From Polynucleobacter paludilacus (GTDB taxonomy: Bacteria; Pseudomonadota; Gammaproteobacteria; Burkholderiales; Burkholderiaceae), in assembly GCF_018687595.1 (NCBI RefSeq), contig NZ_CP061298.1, positions 310,001 to 374,000 on the forward strand: a stretch of 64,000 nt of DNA, read 5' to 3'. Position numbers and translations under genes: made by a program. Each line of letters opens with the position of its first letter. Within the stretch, counting starts at the first letter, position 1. Positions 40,414 through 52,115 of the stretch are shown here, one piece after another. The notes under the pieces were generated by a model. It was not told the DNA's origin and did no database searches. It worked only from the letters and a program-made list of their open reading frames with translations.

Positions 40414-41379
40414 ATGAGTAAATGCTTAACTAACAATTCGAATGCTTCACAGCTTGAGCAATCCTTTATTGGGTTAGCCCAGGCGACTCTGATCCGATTT
40501 ATGGATCCAGTGTATCGGGGCGTGCACGGTCTGCTGATCGTGGGAGTATTCCTCATCGTGGGTCTATGGCTATCTGGCAATGGTACAAACGCAGGCCCCT
40601 TTGATTTAGCCCGTATTCTGGTGCCCGATGAGGCGCGCCAAATGTTTTGGCAGGGCGCAACTGGTGGCAGCCAGTCTGGCTTGGCGGCCTTAGATTCTCA
40701 AACATCTGAGCAAGATATCGCCCATATTATTTATGGTCGCGCCTCTTTCCCAATGCTCAAGCAGGAAACAATTGCGCTGCTCAATCCTGAGGTTGCCCGG
40801 ATTCAGGTGAAATCGATCTCCCATTTAGCAGACCAAATCCCGACCTCAAAAATCGATCCTCAGGCTTTGGATAGCAACTTAATGGGCCCTGTGCAAAACC
40901 AAAGAGCGGTTGCAGAGTTCTTTGAGAAAAAGTATGGCCTAGATAAAGGCAAGATTGAAGAATATGTTTCGAATGCAGTATTGATCTCGCGCGAAGTCAA
41001 AATTGATCCAGTCTTATTGCTAGCAGTGATGTCGGTTGAATCCAATTTCAACCCAATGACTAAGAGTGAAGCTGGAGCCGAAGGCTTAATGCAAGTGATG
41101 ACCAATGTGCATAAGGAGAAATATGCGCCTTATGGTGGCGTTGCTGGCGCAGTCAAGCCTGAAGTCAATATTCGGATTGGTGCGTATATTCTGAAGTACT
41201 TGATCGCAACTTCTGGCTCACTGCGCAACGGCTTGAAGTTCTATGTTGGCGCAGGTAATGCTGATAATGATGGTGGCTACGCCGATAAAGTGATGGCAGA
41301 GCGTAATCGCATTATTGAGCTGTGCAAATCTATCCAGAATAATAAGTTCGCCTTGAACGGAAAAAAAGAGCACTCATAA
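40414..41379 (+). CDS. membrane-anchored lytic transglycosylase
   Basis: A 321-residue protein. One N-terminal membrane helix (about residues 34-52, LLIVGVFLIVGLWL) anchors a periplasmic region. The SLT domain begins near residue 180: ISREVKIDPVLLLAVMSVESNFNP contains the catalytic Glu (in SVES), followed by GAEGLMQVMTN and the final YVGAGNADNDGGYADKVM. It cuts the glycosidic bond in peptidoglycan, forming 1,6-anhydroMurNAc. The linker of about 120 residues after the membrane helix is not a known domain. A strong terminator follows. Confidence 0.88.
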   Translation: MSKCLTNNSNASQLEQSFIGLAQATLIRFMDPVYRGVHGLLIVGVFLIVGLWLSGNGTNAGPFDLARILVPDEARQMFWQGATGGSQSGLAALDSQTSEQDIAHIIYGRASFPMLKQETIALLNPEVARIQVKSISHLADQIPTSKIDPQALDSNLMGPVQNQRAVAEFFEKKYGLDKGKIEEYVSNAVLISREVKIDPVLLLAVMSVESNFNPMTKSEAGAEGLMQVMTNVHKEKYAPYGGVAGAVKPEVNIRIGAYILKYLIATSGSLRNGLKFYVGAGNADNDGGYADKVMAERNRIIELCKSIQNNKFALNGKKEHS

Positions 41380-41395
41380 TTCTCGTACGGTATTA

Positions 41396-41446
41396 AAAGA
41401 CTCAGGCCACTTCTGCATCGCTGTACAAGTGGCCTGAGTCTTTTTA
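41396..41446. terminator. strong terminator after the transglycosylase gene
   Basis: AAAGACTCAGGCCACT (41396-41411) and AGTGGCCTGAGTCTTTT (41428-41444) form a 16-base stem followed by T's. The convergent FKBP gene ends 13 bases further, so it probably serves both strands. Confidence 0.88.
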
Positions 41447-41458
41447 AAGCAAACCTGC

Positions 41459-41806
41459 TTAATGCACGCCGTGTAACTCGACCTCAAAGACCAAAGTCGC
41501 ATTGGGTGGAATGACTCCACCAGCACCGCGCGCACCATAACCCATTTCAGAAGGGATGATTAAGGTCCGTTTCCCACCTATTTTCATGCCCGCAACACCC
41601 TGGTCCCAGCCCTTAATTACATGACCAGCCCCCAAGGGGAAACTAAAGAGTTGGCCACGATCCAGCGAGCTATCAAACTTTTGCCCTTTGTGATCTGTCG
41701 CTTTCTCGTCATATAGCCAGCCGGTGTAATGCACATCAACCTGTTTGCCAGCAGTCGCTTCGACTCCGTCGCCTAGAACGGTATCAATTTTTTGGAGTTC
41801 GCTCAT
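41459..41806 (-). CDS. FKBP-type peptidyl-prolyl cis-trans isomerase
   Basis: A 115-residue single-domain FKBP. Residues with the family's pocket are visible: [67 protein letters not shown] (seen in this order), ending in [12 protein letters not shown]. There is no signal peptide in this version, so it acts in the cytoplasm in protein folding. I use ATG at 41806; the upstream in-frame extension of 54 codons has no domain and is probably untranslated. Confidence 0.92.
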   Translation of the reverse strand: MSELQKIDTVLGDGVEATAGKQVDVHYTGWLYDEKATDHKGQKFDSSLDRGQLFSFPLGAGHVIKGWDQGVAGMKIGGKRTLIIPSEMGYGARGAGGVIPPNATLVFEVELHGVH

Positions 41807-41982
41807 CTTTCTATTCCTTTTAGCTTGATCAGCACGACAGTATATGCGTGGCTCTAGATGGATACATTGGCTCTGTTTGCTCTCGGTGAAATCCCTTACA
41901 AGGGGAGCTTTAGCATCTTTATTGGGCAAAAACGGCCTATTTTTCAATAGGCAATGATTTAAAATCAATGCTTCTGATTCAT

Positions 41983-44291
<2,309 letters not shown>

Positions 44292-44319
44292 TTTTCCAGG
44301 GAAGATGGATTCCTACATG

Positions 44320-44349
44320 AAAAAGGCAAGCCTCTGGTTTGCCTTTTTC
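44320..44349 (+). terminator. Rho-independent terminator after icd
   Basis: AAAAGGCAA (44321-44329) and TTGCCTTTT (44339-44347) form a 9-base stem followed by T's, 29 bases after the icd stop. Confidence 0.8.
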
Positions 44350-44427
44350 TTTATTGGAGAGCCATTCAATTCATAAAATTCAAAATGGGCGCAAAATAGA
44401 CCAAAGACTTTTTAAAAGGTGCCAGCC

Positions 44428-45390
44428 ATGTCTTACAAAGATCCGCAGATCCTGCAAAGCGATATCACACCCCAAGCCGTTTATGAAAAGCGTCGCCAAT
44501 TAATACAGGCTGCAGCGGCAGGTAGTTTTGGCTTGGCATTAGCGCCGTGGTTTTCTAGGGAGGCCTTAGCAGCGAATCCACAAAGCTTAGCTGCAACGCC
44601 GAATCCACTCTATGCTGGCAAGGATGGCTTAACGCCCCTTAAAGATGTGAAGGGCTATAACAACTTTTATGAGTTTGGAACGGACAAGAGGGACCCCGCT
44701 GAAAATGCTGGGAGCTTACAGACCAGGCCTTGGACTATTACGATTGATGGCTTAGTTAAAAAACCCATGACTTTTGATATTGATGCGCTCTTAAAGCTCG
44801 CACCTATGGAGCAGCGAGTGTATCGCTTGCGCTGTGTTGAGGGATGGTCGATGGTGATCCCTTGGGATGGCTACCCACTCTCCAGTCTGCTCAATAAGGT
44901 TGAGCCCTTAGGTTCTGCTAAGTATGTGGAGTTTGTTTCTTTAGCGGATCGCAAACAGATGCCTGGCGTCAATAGCCCCATTTTGGATTGGCCTTATCGA
45001 GAAGGTTTACGTCTAGATGAGGCTATGAATCCCTTAACCCTGCTTACTTTTGGTTTATATGGCGAAATATTACCTAAGCAGAATGGTGCACCGGTTAGGG
45101 TGGTAGTGCCTTGGAAGTATGGCTTTAAGAGTGCCAAGTCCATTGTCAAAATTCGTTTCACAGAAGAGATGCCAGTTACGAGTTGGTATAAATATGCACC
45201 GAATGAATATGGTTTTTACTCGAATGTAAATCCAGCTGTTGATCATCCCCGCTGGAGCCAGGCAAGCGAGAGACGTATTGGGGATCCCAAAGGGATTTTT
45301 GCGCCAAAGATCAAGACGCAAATGTTTAATGGCTATAGCGATCAAGTTGCCAGCATGTATGCCGGCATGGATTTGAAAAAGTTTTATTAA
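44428..45390 (+). CDS. msrP: protein-methionine-sulfoxide reductase, molybdopterin subunit
   Basis: A protein of 320 residues. It has a twin-arginine signal near residues 22-44 ([22 protein letters not shown]). The mature domain shows [19 protein letters not shown], where Cys binds the molybdenum cofactor, and [29 protein letters not shown]. It repairs methionine sulfoxide in periplasmic proteins. It is followed 10 bases later by the haem-containing MsrQ. I chose ATG at 44428 with AAAAGG at 44413-44418; GTG at 44419 is the alternative. Confidence 0.94.
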   Translation: MSYKDPQILQSDITPQAVYEKRRQLIQAAAAGSFGLALAPWFSREALAANPQSLAATPNPLYAGKDGLTPLKDVKGYNNFYEFGTDKRDPAENAGSLQTRPWTITIDGLVKKPMTFDIDALLKLAPMEQRVYRLRCVEGWSMVIPWDGYPLSSLLNKVEPLGSAKYVEFVSLADRKQMPGVNSPILDWPYREGLRLDEAMNPLTLLTFGLYGEILPKQNGAPVRVVVPWKYGFKSAKSIVKIRFTEEMPVTSWYKYAPNEYGFYSNVNPAVDHPRWSQASERRIGDPKGIFAPKIKTQMFNGYSDQVASMYAGMDLKKFY

Positions 45391-45400
45391 ATCGTCTGTA

Positions 45401-45988
45401 ATGAAGTTAGTCGTTTTCCTCTTAGCTTTATTGCCACTGGATCGTCTGATTTACTTAGGCTTTACGGATGGCTTGGGTGCCAATCCCATTGAGTTCATCA
45501 CCAGATCTACCGGTACTTGGGCGCTGGTGTTACTTTGTGTTACTTTGGCGATGACGCCCTTGCGCTTGATCACGGGATCCAGTCAGCCGATTCAATGCCG
45601 AAGGATGTTAGGACTCTTTTGTTTTTTCTATGCCTGCCTACATTTCATGATCTGGTTATGGCTTGATCAAAACTTTGATTTAGTCGCCATGCTCAAAGAT
45701 GTGGTGAAGCGCCCCTTTATTACGATGGGCTTCCTAAGTTTAGTTTTACTCATACCGCTTGCGCTGACCTCTAGCCATTGGGCGCAAAGAAAGTTAGGAC
45801 GGCGCTGGGCAGTTCTACACAAGCTGATTTATGTGATTTCGATCACGGTGATCTTGCATTACTGGTGGCACAAAGCTGGCAAGAATGATTTACAGACGGT
45901 ATGGATTTATGCAGGAGTAGTATTGATTTTGCTGAGCTGTCGGATTCCGATGATCAGAAATCAACTCACAAAACTTAAACCTCGTTAA
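45401..45988 (+). CDS. msrQ: protein-methionine-sulfoxide reductase, haem-binding membrane subunit
   Basis: A 195-residue membrane protein with about five to six helices of the ferric reductase-like family. The FCFFYACLHFMIWLWLDQ helix and HKLIYVISITVILHYWWHK supply histidines for haem b. It passes electrons from the quinone pool or flavin to MsrP. It is directly downstream of msrP, with matching strand. Confidence 0.93.
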   Translation: MKLVVFLLALLPLDRLIYLGFTDGLGANPIEFITRSTGTWALVLLCVTLAMTPLRLITGSSQPIQCRRMLGLFCFFYACLHFMIWLWLDQNFDLVAMLKDVVKRPFITMGFLSLVLLIPLALTSSHWAQRKLGRRWAVLHKLIYVISITVILHYWWHKAGKNDLQTVWIYAGVVLILLSCRIPMIRNQLTKLKPR

Positions 45989-45992
45989 TGAG

Positions 45993-46820
45993 TTAGAAAT
46001 TAAATGAGAGCTTGCTATAGACCATCCATTTATATTGTTGGTAGGTTTCGACTACTTGTTTGCTGGCGCCGACTGCAAATAAAAAATGGCGATCAAAGCG
46101 ATGTGTCACCATGGCATCTAAGGGGACAAACCATCCGCCAGCTGCCGCGTTGTAGTTAATGCCGTTTTCATCCCAAAAACGAATTTGGGTATTGGGCCCC
46201 AACTGAATACCAACAGTGGGATATAGCTCAAGTCGACGAACGGCTGGCGATGGGCTGGGATTGCCTGGTCCAGTATTGTTTTGCACGTCAAAACCATACA
46301 TATATCGAGTTAGAGGAGAAAAATCTGCTAACCAAGATTGCGTTCCGAGAGTGGGTTTATATGAGGCTCCGACTTGAGGGCCGGCTACCCACTGATTGCT
46401 TAGGGCAACAGGCAAAATGACTCGACCACCTGCGCTGCTACTCCAAGATTCATTAAAGTTGGCAATAGTTCCCCAGGCAGTTAAGAAAGTCGTTCCAGCA
46501 CCATGATGATCGACTCCGGTTTCGCTGGGGCTGTGCGAGTAAACCGACACATTGGAAGTATCTAGCCGGAGAGTACCTCGCCATTGATCAAACTCCAGAG
46601 GCTGGTAGTAGCGCAATAGCAGGGTGTCGGAATAGGTTTCTGTGCCCATATAGGCGTGATAGCCCCAAAACTCTAAAATATGCTGATTATCTGTGCTGTT
46701 CTCAGCAGAAGCGGTTGGGACGGTAGCGCTTGAGCTGGTATCACTTGCATAAATGGCGCCAGTCCATGCGATGCAAAACCATGCGAAAAGAAGTCGTAAT
46801 GTATTCAGGGGCTGTTTCAT
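45993..46820 (-). CDS. hypothetical exported, possibly outer-membrane, protein
   Basis: A protein of about 275 residues. The start at 46820 (or 46823) gives a signal peptide, MKQPLNTLRLLFAWFCIAWTGAIYA, quoted in two parts here as MKQPLNTLRLL and FAWFCIAW. The mature protein alternates strands with Tyr, Trp and Gly (LLLRYYQPLEFDQWRGTLRLDTS, RFWDENGINYN) and ends in KLSFNF with a terminal Phe, the classic signal for outer-membrane barrel insertion. I do not recognise a specific family. It is divergent from the SDR gene. Confidence 0.68.
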   Translation of the reverse strand: MKQPLNTLRLLFAWFCIAWTGAIYASDTSSSATVPTASAENSTDNQHILEFWGYHAYMGTETYSDTLLLRYYQPLEFDQWRGTLRLDTSNVSVYSHSPSETGVDHHGAGTTFLTAWGTIANFNESWSSSAGGRVILPVALSNQWVAGPQVGASYKPTLGTQSWLADFSPLTRYMYGFDVQNNTGPGNPSPSPAVRRLELYPTVGIQLGPNTQIRFWDENGINYNAAAGGWFVPLDAMVTHRFDRHFLFAVGASKQVVETYQQYKWMVYSKLSFNF

Positions 46821-46882
46821 CATTAAGCGTAAGAGTGCCGAAGGCTTTAATATTAGTGGAAGTAAATGACGAAGAGAAGAAT

Positions 46883-47653
46883 ATGGAACATACCGTACTA
46901 GTGACAGGGGCAACTGCGGGATTTGGTGAGGCGACTGCCAGACGCTTTTTGAAGCATGGCCATAAAGTGATTGCAGCTGGTCGGAGAATCGACCGTCTGG
47001 CGGCTCTCAAGAAGTCCTTACCAAGCGAGCAGCAAGACAAATTGCTGACCCTCGTTTTAGATGTCTGTGACAGCGATCAAGTAGATCAATTAGCAGCGAA
47101 TTTACCGGCTCCTTTTGCGCAAGTGAGTATTTTGGTGAATAACGCTGGCTTAGCGCTTGGACTTGAGCCTGCGCACAAGGCTGATTTATCCGACTGGGAT
47201 CGGATGATTGATACGAATATCAAGGGATTGGTACACATGACCCGCGCTCTTTTGCCTGGCATGGTTGAGCGCAAGTTAGGGCATGTGATTAATTTAGGTT
47301 CGGTAGCTGCAAACTATCCTTATCCTGGCGGCAATACCTATGGTGCAACCAAAGCCTTTGTTCAGCAATTTAGTTTGAACTTGCGGGCAGATTTGATTGG
47401 TACGCCTATCAGGGTCACCTGTATTGAGCCTGGGATGTGCTCTGGCACAGAATTCTCTAATGTGCGTTTCAAGGGTGACGATGCTAAAGCAGGTAATGTG
47501 TATGAGGGTGTGCATGCTTTAAGCGCTGATGAAATTGCTGAAACAATTTATTGGTCTGCAACTCTTCCATCGCATATGAATATCAATGTGCTTGAAGTGA
47601 TGCCTGTTCAGCAAAGCTTCAGTGCATTCCAGATTCATCGCGGCAAGCTGTAA
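46883..47653 (+). CDS. SDR-family oxidoreductase (YdfG-like)
   Basis: A 256-residue classical short-chain dehydrogenase: VTGATAGFGEATARRF (TGxxxGxG) at residues 7-22, VNNAGLALGLEP, the catalytic Ser in NLGSVAANYPYPG and YGATKAFV (Tyr-x3-Lys), then EPGMCSGTEFSNVRFKGD. The last segment is shared with E. coli YdfG, an NADP-dependent 3-hydroxy acid/serine dehydrogenase. GAAGAGAAG precedes the ATG. The longer in-frame extension upstream has no support. Confidence 0.9.
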   Translation: MEHTVLVTGATAGFGEATARRFLKHGHKVIAAGRRIDRLAALKKSLPSEQQDKLLTLVLDVCDSDQVDQLAANLPAPFAQVSILVNNAGLALGLEPAHKADLSDWDRMIDTNIKGLVHMTRALLPGMVERKLGHVINLGSVAANYPYPGGNTYGATKAFVQQFSLNLRADLIGTPIRVTCIEPGMCSGTEFSNVRFKGDDAKAGNVYEGVHALSADEIAETIYWSATLPSHMNINVLEVMPVQQSFSAFQIHRGKL

Positions 47654-47673
47654 GTTTCAGCAAGATCGTATTG

Positions 47674-48396
47674 ATGGCCAAACCCCTTAGCTTAGAAAAA
47701 ATTCTGTTTAGTCAGGGCTTTGGCACACGCCGTTACTGCAGTGATTTGGTTTATGCCGAACTAGTCAAGGTCAATGGTGTCTTGGCCGAGGATCCAGAAG
47801 AACGAATTGCGACTGAAGATCTTGTTCTGAATGTAGAGGGTCAAGATTGGGAATTTCATGAGAAGGCTTATATTGCATTTCATAAGCCCGCCAACTATGA
47901 GTGCTCGCATAAAACAACGCATCATCCCAGCGTCTATAGTTTGCTGCCCAGACCCTTCGTTGAGCGTGGCCTCCAATGCGTGGGGCGTTTAGATTTCGAT
48001 ACGACTGGGCTGTTGCTGATCTCGGATGACGGTCAATTCATTCACAAGATGACGACGCCAAAGAAGAATATTGGTAAGGTTTATAAAATCACTACAGCAG
48101 AGCCGATTCAGAGCAAACAGCTCGATCATTTGCTCGAGGGTGTAGTGTTAGATGACGATCCAAAGCCTTGCTTTGCCAAGGCCTGTGAACAGATAGATGA
48201 GCATCATCTTGCGATGACCATCGTTGAAGGGCGTTATCACCAAGTCAAGCGCATGATGGCGGCTGTCGGAAATCATGTAGCACAATTACATCGTACCCAA
48301 ATTGGCGCGTATTCAATGCCAAAAGATTTGGCTGAGGGCCAATGGCGTTGGCTCTATGAATCTGATTTACAGCAACTTGCAAAGAGCGTTGAATGA
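47674..48396 (+). CDS. rsuA: 16S rRNA pseudouridine(516) synthase, RsuA-like
   Basis: A protein of 240 residues with an N-terminal S4 RNA-binding domain (about 1-60: LEKILFSQGFGTRRYCSDLVYAELVKVNG) and the catalytic domain containing GRLDFDTTGLLLISDDGQFIHKM, where the Asp in RLDxDTTG is the nucleophile. This motif and C-terminal GRYHQVKRMMAAVGNHV are those of the RsuA subfamily. It modifies U516 of 16S rRNA. It overlaps the next gene by 4 bases. Confidence 0.92.
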   Translation: MAKPLSLEKILFSQGFGTRRYCSDLVYAELVKVNGVLAEDPEERIATEDLVLNVEGQDWEFHEKAYIAFHKPANYECSHKTTHHPSVYSLLPRPFVERGLQCVGRLDFDTTGLLLISDDGQFIHKMTTPKKNIGKVYKITTAEPIQSKQLDHLLEGVVLDDDPKPCFAKACEQIDEHHLAMTIVEGRYHQVKRMMAAVGNHVAQLHRTQIGAYSMPKDLAEGQWRWLYESDLQQLAKSVE

Positions 48397-48704
48397 AAAA
48401 TAATCTAGACCTTACCCAATTTGATTTCAAGAAAGATTTGCCAGATTGGCAGGTTGATCTCATTACCAAAACCTTGTCACGCAATTTTGTTTTTAAGGAT
48501 TTTGAAGCCGCATTTGCTTTCATGACACTCTGTGCAGCATATGCAGAAAAAATCGACCATCACCCCGATTGGTCTAATAGCTGGAATCAGGTGAAGGTGC
48601 AATTAAGGACGCATTCAAAGAACGACATAACGCCATTAGATATTGAGTTGGCAAAAGCAATGGATGCGTTTGCCAATCAAATCCAGAAACCTGCTGAGAT
48701 TTAG
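48393..48704 (+). CDS. phhB: pterin-4-alpha-carbinolamine dehydratase
   Basis: A 103-residue protein with the PCD motif: AAYAEKIDHHPDWSNSWNQVKVQLRTHS, with the His-His-Pro-x-Trp active-site triad, and DIELAKAMD at the end. It recycles the pterin cofactor after aromatic hydroxylation, or acts as a general PCD in folate metabolism. ATGA overlap with rsuA suggests co-translation. The 3' end overlaps the convergent small gene by 4 bases. Confidence 0.93.
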   Translation: MKNNLDLTQFDFKKDLPDWQVDLITKTLSRNFVFKDFEAAFAFMTLCAAYAEKIDHHPDWSNSWNQVKVQLRTHSKNDITPLDIELAKAMDAFANQIQKPAEI

Positions 48705-48916
48705 TGCTCTTCTTCGTCGTTATCTTCAGAGGTGATGCTCATCAAGATGGTAGCCAGTAGGCCGTACACAACTTCAGTAGAAATCATGCCATCTTCATCT
48801 AGCTCATCAATCAGATCATTGAGACAATCTTCAGTAGGCTCATTGAGTAAAGTCATGGCGCATTCGCAGCCATAATCAAAGTCTTCATCGCCAGGGTTTT
48901 GATTCTCGGTTGTCAT
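48701..48916 (-). CDS. small acidic hypothetical protein
   Basis: A 71-residue, strongly acidic protein: DEDFDYGCECAMTLLNEPTEDCLNDLIDELDED is followed by a hydrophobic helix VVYGLLATILMSI. Three cysteines in the N-terminal half could bind metal. No family is recognised. A weak GGGACC-type ribosome site precedes the start. It is a separate minus-strand unit. Confidence 0.6.
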   Translation of the reverse strand: MTTENQNPGDEDFDYGCECAMTLLNEPTEDCLNDLIDELDEDGMISTEVVYGLLATILMSITSEDNDEEEH

Positions 48917-49073
48917 GGGGGGTCCCTTATAGATTGTTGGATGAGGCTAATTCGTAACCCAGCATAGCAAAAAAAGATGTCTTTAGCGAAGGCTTTTAAG
49001 TAATATCTCGCGCTCGCTAGGTCTGGAGGCAAATTTGGGTGCAAAAAATGAACAAAATTGCTAAAATACTAGG

Positions 49074-49277
49074 GTGATTAAAAAAACCGATACCTCCAAT
49101 GTTGTAGATTTAGAAGCAGTGAAGTCGACGATCCAGTCTGCTAGTGCACCTGCGACAAAGTCTACCCCCGCCACTAAGAAGGCGCCCCAGCCGCCTGTTG
49201 TAGAGACCGAAGCTGAAGAGGCCTATCAGCCTAAGTCGGTATTTCAGGAACGTAACTGGAACAAGGGCCTGAAGTAA
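49074..49277 (+). CDS. small hypothetical protein, low complexity
   Basis: A 67-residue protein with a GTG start and no good ribosome site. The middle (about residues 18-45) is rich in Ala, Thr, Pro and Lys, and the C terminus EAYQPKSVFQERNWNKGLK has more regular composition. It appears disordered and soluble. The frame ends 68 bases before the CDF transporter gene, which may be downstream in the same transcript. Confidence 0.5.
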   Translation: MIKKTDTSNVVDLEAVKSTIQSASAPATKSTPATKKAPQPPVVETEAEEAYQPKSVFQERNWNKGLK

Positions 49278-49345
49278 GCTCTCTTAAACTCCTGATTCTG
49301 GCTAGTTGACACAAAATACTCCCACTGGGGTATTAAGATGCACTC

Positions 49346-50242
49346 ATGGATGACTTAATCGAAAACCCCGAAGACGCATCAGCCGAAAAACAAAGTGCTG
49401 GCAAAAAAAGCACGCTGGTTAGCGTAGCAGTCAATCTCACCCTAACGATCTGCCAAGTTTTTGCAGGCCTGCTCTCGGGTTCGCAAGGCTTGGTCGCGGA
49501 TGGTATTCATTCTCTGACTGACTTAGTTGCCGACTTTGTGGTCCTCTTTGCAAATCATCATAGCGCTAAAGATGCAGATGAAGACCATCATTACGGACAT
49601 CAGCGTTATGAAACTGCCGCTTCATTGTTTTTGGGGGTCTCATTACTAGTCGTAGGTCTAGGGATGCTCTGGAGTGCAGGGCATAAGATTGTCAATCCCA
49701 TTGGCGTCAGTCAAATCTCGCTCTTGGCTTTGTATGTTGCATTGGGTGCACTTGCGGCCAAAGAGCTCCTCTTTAGATATATGCTCGCCGTTGCAGAGCG
49801 CGTTCGGTCCAGTATGCTGGTGGCGAATGCTTGGCATGCACGATCTGACGCTGCTTCGTCATTGGTTGTTTCGGTTGGCATCGTGGGGGCCCTATTGGGT
49901 TACCCCATTCTGGATTCTGTAGGCGCATTAATTGTGGGCTTAATGATTGTGCGGACGGGCTGGTCCTTCAGTTGGGATGCCTTGAATGATTTGATGGATC
50001 GAGCAGTATCTGAAGAAGAGCATCAACAAATTGAGCGGATTGTTCTGGCAACCCCAGGTGTGCTGGGTTGTCATGACCTAAGAACCCGCAAGATGGGCGA
50101 TATGATTTTGGTCGATGTTCATATTGAAGTCGATGCCGATGCAACTGTCCAAGTCGGTCACGATATTGCACTGACTGCCGCAAATCAGGTAAAAGCGAAG
50201 TTACCTGTACTCAATGTCATGACGCACATTGATCCCGTATGA
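49346..50242 (+). CDS. cation diffusion facilitator transporter
   Basis: A 298-residue CDF protein with six predicted helices. Signature elements are SGSQGLVADGIHSLTDLVAD with the metal-binding His/Asp, the loop DEDHHYGHQRYE that is typical of bacterial FieF/ZitB-type exporters, WHARSDAASSLVVSVGIVGA with the second HxxxD pair, and a C-terminal regulatory domain DLRTRKMGDMILVDVHIEVD. It exports Zn2+, Fe2+ or related ions against protons. It overlaps selD by 4 bases. Confidence 0.9.
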   Translation: MDDLIENPEDASAEKQSAGKKSTLVSVAVNLTLTICQVFAGLLSGSQGLVADGIHSLTDLVADFVVLFANHHSAKDADEDHHYGHQRYETAASLFLGVSLLVVGLGMLWSAGHKIVNPIGVSQISLLALYVALGALAAKELLFRYMLAVAERVRSSMLVANAWHARSDAASSLVVSVGIVGALLGYPILDSVGALIVGLMIVRTGWSFSWDALNDLMDRAVSEEEHQQIERIVLATPGVLGCHDLRTRKMGDMILVDVHIEVDADATVQVGHDIALTAANQVKAKLPVLNVMTHIDPV

Positions 50243-51297
50243 CCACTTCTACTTATAACGGACGTCTAACTTCTTTATCTCACGGTGGTGGCTGTGGCTG
50301 CAAAATTGCGCCCGGCGTATTAAGTGAGATTCTGAAGAGTTCTCCATTGGCTAATCTCCGAAACATTCCAGCGGCTTTGTTAGCCGGATCTGACAATAAT
50401 GAAGATGCGGCCGTCTATCAAATCAATGAGCATCAAGCGATTGTGGCAACAACCGACTTTTTCATGCCGATTGTGGATGACCCTTTTCAGTTTGGACGAA
50501 TTGCTGCAACAAACGCAATTTCAGATATTTATGCAATGGGCGCGCAACCCCTTTTTGCGCTTGCATTGTTAGGCATGCCTATTAATGTGCTGCCCTTAGA
50601 GGTCATTCAAAAAATCACGGCTGGCGGTGAATCGGTTTGTGCAGAGGCAGGCATTATTGTTGCAGGTGGCCACTCGATTGATTCAGTTGAGCCGATCTAT
50701 GGCTTAGTAGTAATTGGAATCATCGATCCTAAAAATCTCAAGCGCAATACCGGATCTCAAGTTGGCGATAGTATTATTTTGAGTAAGCCCTTAGGCGTCG
50801 GAATTTTGTCTGCGGCACTCAAAAAAGAACTGCTATCAGAGCGGGGCTACCAAGAGATGCTTTCGCTGACCACCCAACTCAATCGTCCTGGGCAGGCTTT
50901 GGCACAAATGCCAACCATACATGCTTTAACCGATGTGACTGGCTTTGGATTAGCTGGCCACTTACTAGAAATGGCTCGTGGCGCAAACTTACGAGCCAGG
51001 ATCGATTGGAGCTCACTACCTATCGTTACCGAAGCGCTTAAGCTGGTGCAGCAGGATATCTTTACCGGAGCTTCGACTCGCAACTGGGCTAGCTATGGAA
51101 ATGAAGTGCAATCAGCCGGCCTGGAGCAATGGCAGCGTCATCTCTTGAGTGATCCTCAGACGAGTGGTGGATTATTAATTGCTTGTGCGCCAGATGCTGA
51201 AAGAGAAGTTTTAGATCTTCTGCACAAGTCTGGCTTTAATGCTGCCAAAACCATTGGGAGCTTCACTTCAGGAAGTGACTTGTTGGTCAATACCTAA
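50239..51297 (+). CDS. selD: selenide, water dikinase
   Basis: A 352-residue protein with LSHGGGCGCKIAPGVLSEIL at the start, containing the catalytic Cys in GCGCK, then the ATP-binding GSDNNEDAAVY loop and a C-terminal AIR synthase-like half with TDVTGFGLAGHLLEMARGA and DPQTSGGLLIACA. It makes selenophosphate from selenide and ATP. No selA or selB is visible in this window, so the product may serve selenocysteine elsewhere or tRNA 2-selenouridine formation. Confidence 0.94.
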   Translation: MTTSTYNGRLTSLSHGGGCGCKIAPGVLSEILKSSPLANLRNIPAALLAGSDNNEDAAVYQINEHQAIVATTDFFMPIVDDPFQFGRIAATNAISDIYAMGAQPLFALALLGMPINVLPLEVIQKITAGGESVCAEAGIIVAGGHSIDSVEPIYGLVVIGIIDPKNLKRNTGSQVGDSIILSKPLGVGILSAALKKELLSERGYQEMLSLTTQLNRPGQALAQMPTIHALTDVTGFGLAGHLLEMARGANLRARIDWSSLPIVTEALKLVQQDIFTGASTRNWASYGNEVQSAGLEQWQRHLLSDPQTSGGLLIACAPDAEREVLDLLHKSGFNAAKTIGSFTSGSDLLVNT

Positions 51298-51995
51298 CAA
51301 CCTAACTGATCCGCTAGATCTAAGAAGTTCTTGGCGTGATATGTTGTAAAGGCCTCTACAGCGAGATCATCGCGTTGCATCTGTTTCCCAAACTCCAGCG
51401 GTCTTTCAACAAAAGCGGTTTGTAAGCCACATTTGCCGGCAGATAGTAAATCATCTTTGTGCGCTGCTACCAACATGACTTCTTCTGGAGCAAGATCAAA
51501 AATAGTAGCGACACCAAGATAGGTTTCGGGATCGGGTTTGTAGTGGCGGAAAACCTCAGCAGACAAGATTAAATCCCAAGGCAGTCCTGCATTCTTTGCC
51601 ATATTGGCCAGTAAACCCAAGTTGCCGTTGGAGAGGGTTACTAAAGTGAATTGATTCTTTAGACGTAAGAGGCCGGCGATGGTGTCGTCCCAGGGTATCA
51701 GACGATGCCAAACCAGATTGAGATGTCGCTTTTCTGCTTCAGTCAGGTGGGTGATCTCAAACTCCTTTAAGACATCATCCAAGATCAGGCGATGCAAATC
51801 ATCAATCTTGGTCCAGGGCAGCTCACCTGATCGTACTCTAGCCATAGCAGGGCGGTAGCCATCTCTCCAGGCGGTAGCGAAAGCATCGGGGTCAGCATCA
51901 AGACCAATGCGTTTGACTTCAGCTGCAATTGAGCCATGCCAGTCAACAACAGTTCCGAAAACATCAAAAGCAAGGACTTTAGGGGTGGTATTCAT
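51294..51995 (-). CDS. HAD-superfamily haloacid dehalogenase type II
   Basis: A 233-residue HAD protein with FDVFGTVVDWHGSIAAEV, where Asp is the nucleophile, then TLSNGNLGLLANMAKNAGLPWDLILSAEVFRHYKPDPETYLG and VAAHKDDLLSAGKCGLQTAFVERP. These are motifs of L-2-haloacid dehalogenase-like enzymes, although many family members act on other substrates. It is convergent with selD, overlapping by 4 bases. Confidence 0.85.
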   Translation of the reverse strand: MNTTPKVLAFDVFGTVVDWHGSIAAEVKRIGLDADPDAFATAWRDGYRPAMARVRSGELPWTKIDDLHRLILDDVLKEFEITHLTEAEKRHLNLVWHRLIPWDDTIAGLLRLKNQFTLVTLSNGNLGLLANMAKNAGLPWDLILSAEVFRHYKPDPETYLGVATIFDLAPEEVMLVAAHKDDLLSAGKCGLQTAFVERPLEFGKQMQRDDLAVEAFTTYHAKNFLDLADQLGC

Positions 51996-52115
51996 CTTTG
52001 GGTCGGCTCTTCGTGCGTAATGATTTTATTAATATACTCTGTGGATAGCTGGACCGAGATTTAGTGGTTAAATGGTAGCAAGAAAATATGTGTCAGAACG
52101 TAATGGAGTTGATGA

